A stretch of 49,800 nt of DNA from Acanthaster planci (taxonomy: Eukaryota; Echinodermata; Asteroidea; Valvatida; Acanthasteridae): the NCBI RefSeq assembly GCF_001949145.1, contig NW_019091527.1:417778-467577 (forward strand). The letters run 5' to 3'. Below the pieces are notes generated by a model. It saw only the letters and a list, made by a program, of their open reading frames with translations. It was not told the origin of the DNA and searched no databases. A program made the translations under genes and the position numbers. Below, in pieces: positions 1-10,400 of this stretch (position 1 is its first letter; each line of letters begins with the position of its first letter).

Positions 1-1379
1 ATTGCACAATCAGAAATACTTTTGCCAAAAGTCTTGGGGGCCAAAAAATATTGGGGGGGGGGGAGAAATTCCTCAGAAAGCAAAAATCCCCCCTCCCCAC
101 CCCACCCCCAAAAATGACAAAGCCCATCCCCCACACAGACACCTCCGTTGGTCAAATATTCGATGTGGTAGGAGCATCGTAACAACTCGTCTTCGGTTGC
201 AATGAAGCGAGTGCACCTTTTTTTTTCTAAAGTTTTACACTCAAAATTAGCTAATTCCAATAGAAATTGCAGACTGTAAAAAGACAAGTCATTATTAATG
301 ATTTCTTAATTTACCTATAATGTGTACAACCTCAAGACTTTCCCTGGACACAGTGTGCAGCACTCCAAGTGACCCAGTATGTGATTAAGTGTGAATGCTT
401 GAGGGTCATATTAGCACTAATCTCTGGGTTCTTATAGTTTTCTAAAGTATTGGAGGAATTAGTTGTGAGTTATGCTACGAGAATAGTTTGCGTCATAGAA
501 AGTCAGTGACACACAACCGCTTCCAACCATTACAAGATCAGTAATAACAAGATTCTGGATATGATAATGTACACCGTAAAATCTTGGCAGTTGTGTGCAG
601 ATTTCTACGGGCTTGAACGTCATTTACTCGGCGAGAATGAGAGTTCACTTGATATGAGCATTTTCACCAGCCTGGTGGAAACCTCCAGTATACAAGCACA
701 GCATGGTTTGAGGGTGGCTAGCTGATATTAGCTTGTCAGGTATTGGAAGTTGTCAAACTACTTTGAAGCCAAACCTAGTTTAACACTTAATACCTTAGGT
801 AATATCGAGCATCTAGCCGAATTTAAACAATGATATTTGTTGTACTGTACCTCATACATGTGGCATCACTGAGCATTTGAAAGTGTTTGACACTTACTTG
901 AGCCACAATCCTTTCACGTGTAGCTAGCTAGGGTCTATATTCATGTTTTGGCACTTCCCAGAGGGACAGTCCCAATAATGCTTCACGAAGCGCACTTGCC
1001 CCAGGTTAGTTACTCAGCAGTCTACTATGTTTGTGTGTATTTGACCCCTTGTGGATCATAAATATGTATGAGATATGGTTATTGTCATCTGATTATAGCA
1101 AAAAAGTTCGGTTTTGCTCCTCAGCATGACATGGCTGAAATCACTTTGCGTTTTCATATTGACTCGGTTGAAAGTTTTCAGTTTCTCTGTCAAGTTAGGA
1201 GGTAGATAACTTCAGGCCTGTACATGTTTTCTAGAATTGTCTTTGTATAATTCACATTAACTAATATAGTGCACTTTCGGTTTATATTACCTGTAGTCAA
1301 TAATCAAACTGTGTACTGTACGTACATGGACATGTTGTTAATTTTCGAAATATATCAACTTCTGATTTGTTTATTACAG
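1..1379. other. Non-coding stretch, probably intron of the upstream gene
   Basis: No convincing exon is visible. It opens with a G-run (about 51-63) followed by a C-rich run (about 89-110), which is low-complexity DNA. The remainder is AT-rich. If the terminal exon at 1380 is real, this stretch is its upstream intron. Confidence 0.4.
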
Positions 1380-1447
1380 ATTTTAAGAATGATGCTTTGA
1401 TGAGACCACAGAAGTATGCAGTTGTCTCCACATCAAGAGCAAAGTAA
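1380..1447 (+). CDS. Possible terminal coding exon of an unidentified gene
   Basis: A pyrimidine-rich tract ending TTTATTACAG precedes position 1380. Behind it the frame that spends two bases on a split codon is open for 21 full codons and ends at TAA 1445-1447. The peptide ends RPQKYAVVSTSRAK, a basic tail that I cannot assign to a family. A short AT-rich tail with tandem AATAAA signals follows at 1642-1652, as expected of a 3' UTR. The rest of the gene would lie left of the window. A chance acceptor followed by a short open frame is a real alternative. Confidence 0.35.
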
Positions 1448-1641
1448 AGCCAAGAATTTTTGGGAATAATTCCTTGCTCTTCAAATCAACAAAGAAAATC
1501 CACGGGCTTGTGGGTTGTTAGCTTTCTTGTTTCAAAAAGATATTTCTGCCATATTATTATTTTGACATTTCTTTTGTTGGTTTCCTTTGGTAGGTTAGCG
1601 TTCTTTGACATCCATACAGAGTACTTGCAGTGCACCAGTCA

Positions 1642-1652
1642 AATAAAATAAA
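1642..1652 (+). promoter_or_regulatory. Overlapping poly(A) signals
   Basis: Two overlapping AATAAA hexamers (1642-1647 and 1647-1652) lie about 195 bases after the stop codon of the putative terminal exon. They would end the upstream + strand transcript. Confidence 0.4.
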
Positions 1653-1824
1653 AGTTTACAAAGACTACATTCTTGCTTGATATAGTCCCTGATTTGGCGT
1701 CATACTTTTGACATACTCAAGAGATTTGCTCATTGCTTCAAAGACCTCCATTTAGTAATAAAAACTATTCAAAATTACACTTACATAAGCTATTGCTAAT
1801 TTCCCTTCTTGAAGTATGTGAATG

Positions 1825-1912
1825 TATGGCCGCCTAGTGGTTGTCAGGTTAATCTAAAAAATGAGTAGACCTATACGATCGCAGGTTCAAATCCCAGCTG
1901 GGGGAGTCATGC
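1825..1912 (+). repeat. tRNA-like sequence, probable SINE head
   Basis: An A-box-like stretch, TGGCCGCCTAGTGG (1827-1840), is followed by a good internal B box, GGTTCAAATCC (1884-1894), with 43 bases between them. The T-stem and acceptor stem do not pair well, so this is not a functional tRNA. It looks like the tRNA-derived head of a SINE or a tRNA pseudogene. I could not delimit the tail. Confidence 0.4.
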
Positions 1913-2290
1913 TGGCGATTTGTAATTTTATTTTTACTCCAAAGTCCTAATGTCATAACATTTTAAATCAAATTCAAAGTTCAACTGCAGGATGTGGGAC
2001 TAAGTCTGATTTCTGTCTTGCGATATGAATTCATGGTTACAATGTTAGCATGAAATGAGACGGAAACACCGAACACGTTAAGTTTCCATGATAGCAAAAA
2101 CAAAAAGAAGCAAGTCAGTACTTGTTCACAGTCATATATCCTCTGCTCAGAATTAAGGATTTCAAAGCAATAGTTTAAAAAATTGATCAATTTTGAAGGT
2201 GTGCTTCTGATCAATCTTGGCCCAACTGTTTGCATTGTTTTAAAGTTGATAGCCTTGTAACCAGAGTTGCTGACTCGAGTCTTCATTTTT

Positions 2291-2414
2291 GTGACGTGAC
2301 TTGTAAATACCAGCTTTGACTTGTGACTTGACTTGGACTTACAAAAAATGACTTGTGACTTGACATGGACTTGCAAAAAATGACTTGTTACCAACCCAAG
2401 TCAGACGTTACTTG
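2291..2414. repeat. TGACTTG/CAAGTCA simple satellite, copy 1
   Basis: The words GACTTG, TGACTTG and GGACTTGCAAAAAATGACTTG-like phrases recur at short, irregular spacing. A second block of the same words is at 2851-2957. The open frames here are by-products of the repeat. Confidence 0.7.
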
Positions 2415-2850
2415 ACCATCCCCATATATTTTTAATTAAGCTATTCAGTTAACGTCTTACGTGCATAAAAAATGGACTTCGGCTTGGGCACCGGCTTCTA
2501 CTTAGCCCAGCTGCAGCTGTAGATCAGGGCAGCATGCATATCATGCTGCTACGTTGCGTTGATGCATGACCAGGATAAACAGCGCCCTCAATATCGTTTC
2601 ATCTCAACACTTCCACCCTGCAAAGTACATTTGTTAAATTAAAAAGAGTTCCAATATAGGACAAAGTATGTGATAAACTGCAAGAATGGTAATTACAACA
2701 CAAGTGAAAAGGGGGAGTTACCTAGGCATTGTCAAAATAATTGGAAAAAAGGTTTTCAGCTGTCCAAAACTCATCTCGTAACTTCGCAAGTTGACGCCTG
2801 GTTCCTTTTGCTTATTACAGCTGGACAAAATGATGTGCAGCTCGGATTAA
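2415..2850. other. Non-coding spacer between two satellite blocks
   Basis: No exon, RNA gene or clear repeat was seen. A short open frame from about 2670 has no splice context or recognisable protein content. Confidence 0.4.
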
Positions 2851-2957
2851 GTGACTTGTGGTTAGACCAAATGACTTGACTTGACTTGCCCTGTGACCAA
2901 ATGACTTGTGACTGGACCTAATGACTTGTGACTTGGACTTGCAAAAAATGACTTGCT
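2851..2957. repeat. TGACTTG/CAAGTCA simple satellite, copy 2
   Basis: Same word family as 2291-2414, including the shared phrase TGACTTGTGACTTGGACTTG followed by an A-run. The two blocks are direct repeats about 560 bases apart. Confidence 0.7.
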
Positions 2958-3110
2958 GCCACCTCTGACTGGGACAGACATGCCTGTAGATTAATCTGGG
3001 AGAACATCCATTCACTGGGGAAGAACTTCCCACTCGGCCAGCTAAGCATTTCAAACAGTATTGAAACACTTGCCTGACATTTTGCACTGGGATGAGTAAC
3101 AACCCTCAAA

Positions 3111-3420
3111 TTTGCCTAATTTCCCATCAAGCCAGCTGAACGGTCAGGAAATATTTTGCCTAACTGTCTTTTAAGCCAGTGGATGGTCATCAAAATATTT
3201 GCCTAACTTTGTACCAAGCTAACGATTGGACACTATTTGCCTAACCATCTATCTTCCTAGACATCTAACAGTAAACTTACTCGTTTCTCTAAGCAGCCAT
3301 GGTCGAGAATCATTTGCCTAACTCCACTGACCCAGCTGCAGAGGTTATGAGAAATTGCCAAATCTTCCACTGACCCAGCTACACCGTAAAGAGATATATG
3401 TGATTTGCCAGTTACATTTT
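3111..3420. repeat. Degenerate TTTGCCTAAC minisatellite, period about 38-44 bp
   Basis: TTTGCCTAA(C/T) recurs at 3111, 3154, 3198, 3236 and 3313, with a weaker TTGCC at about 3355. Each occurrence is followed by a variable AAGCCAGCTGAACGGTCA-like segment. Spacings are 43, 44, 38 and 77 (two units). The region up to about 3990 keeps related phrases such as GAACTGGCTTG (3612 and 3675). No protein is implied. Confidence 0.6.
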
Positions 3421-4398
3421 GATATGTAATTGCACTTGCAGTCAAGAGCAGCTTACCGTTGTTATTTTACAAATTTACCCAAAACAGCACTGTAGCAAGA
3501 AATTGGGGTGAAAAAAGGATCACTTTTTTAAACATGTTCTAAACCTCCCTCTTTGGAGTCTTGTTGGCTAGTTAGGTCCATGTCAATTTTCTCAACTCTT
3601 TTCACAACGTCGAACTGGCTTGTAGTATGGCTGCTCATACAGTGAAATGTTGGGCAACTTTTTCAAGATTGTTGAACTGGCTTGACGGGCAGGCCATTTC
3701 ACACCGACCCTTTATGTCCTCCATGAAAAACATTGGGTAAATGTTTCAGGACCGTTAATGTACTGGTTCGGTAAGGCAAATTGTTTCAGAACCGTTTGTT
3801 CCACAGTGGAAAATATTAGACAAATTGTTTTGTGACTATGAGGTGGCTCATTGTCAAGTTAGGCTAAAAGTTGCTGATTACATGCATTCTGAGTATTGAT
3901 GGATCAGTGGAAAAGTGGCATTAAAACTTCTTAGTAATTGTTAGTGAAAAGTTAGGCAACCTGTTTATGACTGCCAGCTAAGAAACCCAGACGAAACATA
4001 TTATCACTTTGTTTAAATTATTTTCTTGTTCTTTTTACCTCACACTGTCACGACTTGATGATTCCAACGGCCGAAAAAAATGAGTTAGGGTCTCTCGAAA
4101 TGAAGTCACGCTTACAGTCAAACGAAGTTACATTTTCTAAAACAAAATCGTAGGATTGGCGCAAAGTCCTAAGCGTGGAACATTTACTGTGCGGGTTGTG
4201 TAGCAAGGTGGGTCGTATTTTTAATTTTGAAGATGTATTTTGCTTTGAATTAAAAACCACACTTACTACTGCGAAGTATTTCGAAGTTCTCCTCCAAAGA
4301 CAAAACATTTAAGCTCTTCTACCTCTCGTAAGAGTGAATAGCTATTCAACCTTCTCGGAACCGCCAGCCCTATTGAAAAAAAATGGAGTAGACCAAAA

Positions 4399-4413
4399 TT
4401 CAAGATGGCTGCG
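4399..4413 (+). promoter_or_regulatory. YY1-like element overlapping the NOC4L start codon
   Basis: TTCAAGATGGCTGC places the NOC4L ATG inside a CAAGATGGC core. This core is a well-known YY1-binding arrangement at the starts of housekeeping and ribosome-biogenesis genes. No TATA box is obvious in the preceding 100 bases. The element is seen; function is inferred from the motif only. Confidence 0.35.
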
Positions 4414-7400
4414 CCCACCAATGAACCGATGGAGCACGTGGGATCACAGAAAATGACCCAAACCCAAAGAAAAGCAGTGATTTTGAACATCAAAGAACAC
4501 GAAAAACTCTTTCTCGAAAGCAGGGAGCATTCTAACTCCTTGGTGGAATTATTGGAAATTGTTCAGGTGAGATATATAGGCTGAAATTCAATCCTACGGG
4601 AGTGTGTGTGTTCGATCACGCTATCCATCGTTGAATTAAACGTATATCCCTCTATTTCCGACATTGGCGGCGGTGTAAATATACATGCGTCCCAAACCAT
4701 TGCTACTTTGGGAAATTCTTACCAACATTTGCATTTGAAGACATTCATATGGGAAAGAGTTCCATATACGCACAGTACTAATTTTCCCTTAAAATATTTT
4801 ATCAGCCATCAGAAAGTAATAGCCCTAACATTTTCCAAAAAGTGAAATTTAGCTGAGAACATTCTGAAGCATATTTTGTTACAGACTTAGAAAACACATA
4901 GGTTTTTGGTATTCATTACCAGATAACCTTCAGCACCCTGTTCCTTCAATAAGGAAACAAAGTCTACTTTCTCAAACTAACTAACATTTTGACCCTTATT
5001 AAGGAACCATTACTAAATCCTGATAGGCCCAGTTTAGGTAAATTTTGACGGAGTTCATTACCATTAGCACCCTGTTCCTATAAGGAAACGAAGTCCAAAT
5101 TTTCAAGCTAACCGATATTCAGACCTTGAGGATCCAGTCCTTAATCCTAGTTGTTCTAGTTTAGGTAAATTTTGACAATATTTAAGCAAGAAAACCAGAA
5201 TTTTTTACCCAACTTTGGTAAAAGATGACCGCATCACACCATTTTGTTTCACGTCTTGTTACCCGACTCAGCCATTGTGGATATACTAAATTTCATAGAA
5301 GAAACTTTTATGGTTCCAGGTCAAGGAACCAGACTACAAGCGCTGATTCGTCTTTGTTCACAGCTCTTCGTCACATCATTTACACTGCCGTTTTACCCCA
5401 TAATATCCCTCAAAAACCAAAAGCCCTGTTCTCTTTTTTTTCTAATATGAAAAAGGACATCACCAACAACTTGTCTAGATATGTTTTTTGAAAAAGTAGA
5501 ATTTGTACATAGGAACAGGGTGCTAAAGGTTATGAACACCAGGTTTTTTGAGACAAGTCTCGTAGGTTTGTCTACAGGGACAACAAGTGTTGTCCATATA
5601 TGGAACTCTTTCCTTTTTATTGTACATGTTATACTTATAGGAACAGGATACTAAGTAAAGGAACATGTGAATATCAGCCCTAGTTCATGCCAGTTTGAAC
5701 ATGGAAAAATCACCTGTACAGTAAACTTGGACTACAGTCTTACAGATCTCGCTACTCAGTTAAAAAAGCTCTCTTTATACCTCCATGCACATGCAGAGTT
5801 TCCTGTGTGGTAGAGTATGAAAACGGAAATCGAAAATCATAAAACAAATGAAACTTTCCACTTTGGTTTTCAACAACAGTCCGATGACAAGACAGTTGCA
5901 ACTGCAGCAGTCAAAAGTCTCCACAAGATATTCTCCCGGTTGCTCAGTAAAGATGCGCTGACCTCTGACACGCCGAGGACGAAGTCCATGAAGGGAAACA
6001 GGGAGACGAGAGAGGCTACTGTGAACCCGGAGGAGCAGTACAAGGCCTGGCTGCAGGCCAGGTACCATGACTGTCTCAGGTGCTTGGCGCGGGTGATTGA
6101 CACCTTCACAGATGCGCCTGCACTTCAGGTAGGCTCATTTGTCTCTGAAGCAGGTAACAGTCCAGTCTGTACTGTCATCTAGTTGCAAAGGCAAACGGGG
6201 GTGGGAGGGGCAAAGGAGGCCATGCCCCCCAACAGTGCAGCCAAGTTTTTAATCAGTGAGGGAAAAGCACGAGGGGGGTGTTTTGTTCCCCCTCCATTCA
6301 AAAGCGTGTTAAAAACCCCCAAAGTTAGCCTCCTCAGTGGGGTTCCTAAGGCATCTTCTGTATGTTTGTTACACAACTCGTTCATCCTCCCCTGTACTTT
6401 GGGGCAGGGCTGAGTTGTTTGATCCAGGTTTTCATATTTCAGGCAGGCTTCACACTCTGATACGAGAACAGGCATAAATAAATCGACCCACAGTCGCCAA
6501 AATGACGTCACCCTCTGCATAAGGCCATAGGAATATTTTCTTTTACAGTCGCAAGTTCAACAACAGCGAGTGAAAACAGAATTTGCTATTTTTTTCCCCA
6601 GACTGTTAGATTTTCATTCTTTGGTCCACAGTCCATACATTGTCAGGATCGCTGATCTTCTCTCCACTGACCATTTCATAAATTAGAAGAGAGATTGCCC
6701 ATAATAAGCTATTGTTGGATTCTGCACAGAAGGCTGCAAGGCAAAATGAGCCCATGTCTACAGTCTTTAGTTCAACTAGAGTACTCTTTTCAAAGATTTA
6801 CTTTGAATCGAGGAAATTTTAGCAATTTTTATAATAGGTTTTTACCCTTAGCCTGACCTATAATCATAACACTGTGTTGTCAAAAACCTTGCCAAACATT
6901 TCACAAGCTGACTCGAGTAGGACTCGAATCCTTGCTGCTCACTAGTGCGGATGGCAACCACCGAGCTTAATGGGGTTGGCTGGCCAGTTTGAGTCAGATG
7001 CAGCAGTCGGCACTGCAAAATGCTCCTCTAAAGGTTGTGTCCAAAAGCTTGTAAGCATTCAGCACTGTTTAGTTTCCTTTCCTCTGCTTTTATTTGGCAG
7101 GAAATAACCCTGTGCAGCCTCATGAAGCTTCTCCAAACTGAGTCCAACCACCCTCTAAGGAAGAAGGACTTGGATGGATACACATTCCCCATCAGTGTGT
7201 TGGCGGTAAGTTTGAACCAGCAACTGTAATAATGGTTTCTTAGTCAGTACCCGTAGTTTTGATGATGGGTGATTTCAATTGTGGGCTGAGCCGGGAATCA
7301 AACCCAGGCCATAGAGGTGGAAATGCCCACCTGACTCCTTGATGCCAAAGCAGTCCCCAGAATCTTTTAATCACCGCCTTCCTTGTTAGCACTGGAAAGT

Positions 7401-10400
7401 GAGCCACTTGATATAAATATGATGCCCTATGGCATCACTTCTCTGTTTTCAGAATTAGGAAATAACACTCAACCACTGCAACTTCTCCTTAGTTAAACTG
7501 GTTATTCAAACTTACTTTATAATTTGGTGACTTTTCCACAAGTGGCTCTGTTTTCTGCCCAAAGGAAGATGTATGTAATTTGTTTTAATTGACATTCTGC
7601 TTCTGAATTTTGTTATCATTTCATGTAAAATTTTTTTGTCCTTTCCTCCCAAGCATGTTGTTCCCAAGCTTCTCTCTAAGGACACAGACATGAAGGACTT
7701 GATTGGCCGGTTCCAGGAATATCTGGAGTATGATGACATCAGGTTCTACGCCCTGAGCCAGGTCAGACAATACCTGGGCCAAATTGTCAAGAAAGACGAC
7801 AAACAGGTGAGGTCCCAGGCCCAATTTCACGGTGCTGCTTTATACTGTAAAGCAGAGTTTTTTGCTAACCATAGCCCCAAAATTTCCTTTTTGGGAAGCG
7901 TATTTCACGGCGAACATGTCACCATTGCTGTGCTTGGCACATGAATTACATGAGTGTGCATAGAGATTCCCATTCTTATGTCACTAAGTAAGCAAACTAT
8001 ACCTCCGAGGTCAGTGTGCCCTGTGCTATACTTTAATACTGCTGACGGTCTCCATGAAATTTGCAGAGCCTCTGTTGCTGTAAAGTTGTGTGCTTAGCAG
8101 TGCCGTTAAATTGGGCCCTCGACATCAGAGGGTGGACATCTAGTGCTTTCAGTGTGGAAGAGTATGGAAGGAGACCTCTGATTATCACTTTGAACCAAAT
8201 TAAAAGTTTGCAGTGTGTATTTATATGTAGGGCCCCATTGTTCTATCAGTGTGAGTGCGCGATCACGTTGCATTGGCGGCCAGTTGACCAAGTATGAAAT
8301 CTCTGACTTCACTTCCCCTTTTTGAAACAATCTTCCGCGAGTACAAATTGGAAAGAAAAAGTTATCAGCCGATGGCAGAATTATTGGCAAATCGTGGAAC
8401 AACATTGAATGATAGGGCAAAGATCAAGCAACTGCGCAGATTGACTGACCAAGCCCATCAGCTTTGTTGGCTGATGTAAATTGTCATATTTCTGCTATAA
8501 TTCTATAAATGCCAGCTTCCAGACAGCTGACTTCATTTTGTACATTTCCGGTTTATGCTCAGGACCTGACTGTACTCTGCAACAACACATTTGCCCTGCT
8601 AGAGCATGTTACCATGCCGACAGCGGGGGAGGACATTGGCAATTTCATGTGCAGAGCTCCAGGGGAAGATGAGGAAGTCAAAGTGACGTCTCTTAAGGTA
8701 CCTTCACCCTGACTTCCTTGTGAGATGCTCTCCCATATATATCCAATTCCAACCAATGGCGTAACCTCTATACTTGAACGGAATTAGTCGAAGATGCCAA
8801 ATAAAGTTTATTACCAGCTTAGATCGGCAGTTTAGAATGTGATATAATCATGCCAAGATGATGATGGATTTTTGCCAGTTTGGGGGAACATTGATATGTG
8901 ATGGAGTTGGGTGTTTGGATGTAACTGATGTATTCTGAAAAGCTCAGGTTGGAAATAATTTGATGATACGTGAAACAAGAGCTTAAAACCATGAAACACT
9001 GGTGTAAAATTGGATCGAATATGTGACAGTTTGCTATGAAATGATGAATTTTTAAAAGTAATTTGAGATTGGTCAAAACTTGACTTGAAAGTCTTCTGAA
9101 GCTTTTATTTACTAACTGAATAGGCTTTCCTGGCGACTTGGCAACCTAACTCTTCACCAAGAAAGGAATTTTTGGCTCCCCTGCATTTAGTCCAGCAACT
9201 TGTTAAATTGAATCGGTTTCCTTGGAACTTTTGACTTTGGAAAAAACACAAGAGATAGACGTACACGTTCCCCCTGAGTAGTGTAGTACTTGGAAATCAT
9301 CCGACATGTGAAAGTTGTACAAATCGTTTGACACTGAAGGTGTCTTTTTGACCAGAACCACCGGAGACATTTCAGTGAATCCTGGCTGGTCTTCCTCAGT
9401 CTTACCTTACCCCCAGCCATCTACAAGAAGGCGCTGGTCATTCTCCACGAGGTGGTCATGCCTCACATGTCAAACCCACTCTTGCTGACCGACTTTCTGA
9501 CCATTTCCTATAACATCGGTAAGAAAGCTTCAATTTCATTCTACAGTTACCTAACTTTTCAAATAAATCCAGGGGACCAGTATCAACTTCTTTCCGTTTC
9601 TTTCTTAAGGCCGCCACCTCTCCTTTTTCCCCGTTACTTTTTTTGTTTCCCGCTGGTTTGTTAATAATTTTAGGCTCAAAGATTGATGGTGCTTTATGTG
9701 TGCATTGGCAATGACTTTGTTTTATTCACACTGATTATAATGTGTGTCATTGTTTCTTACATGTGTTTCCAGGAGGTGCCATTAGCCTACTAGCTCTCAA
9801 TGGCTTGTTTATTCTCATCACCAAACACAACTTGTGAGTCTCAGTCACATTGGAAAATACAGTCATTTGCAAAAGTTTAGGACCACTCGTACAAAACTGC
9901 ATGAACCCGCAGAAAAAAAACAAATTCTGCAAATTTATCATTGGAACTTATGTTTATTGTCAACGCGTAACCTTAGTCTCTTGATTGATGAGTATTTGAC
10001 TACATTTCTATGATTTAAAATGTTAACAGTCTAATATGCCCTCCTCCATTTCTGATGACTTAAAGTGGCTTCTTTTTACCCATACTGCATTGCAGTTAAA
10101 AATTCATACAAAACCTGCCTTTGCAAAATATTTCATTCGAATGGGCTGGTATCACAACTCTGATGTTATAGACCACTGTAAAAACATTTTATGTGATCAT
10201 TCAGTGAGACAATAAAATGAAGGCCCAGTGACAGAAATACTAACAAAATTCCAGGTGGTCTTGAACTTTTGCAAATGACTGTGTGCTATGTGAATGTACA
10301 CCGTTGACTTTGGAGGAATGCATGTAATGTTGCCTGGACTTTTACTTCCGTCAGAGGAATGGATTTTGTGGGTGTCATGGAAATGTCTACAAAACCATAC

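Noticed and set aside
1825-1912. tRNA gene
   Set aside because: Internal A and B boxes are present, but the acceptor and T stems do not pair, so it is treated as a tRNA-derived repeat.
5225-5491. Two overlapping plus-strand frames in NOC4L intron 1
   Set aside because: They lie inside the inverted-repeat element, do not resemble a transposase, and have no splice context.
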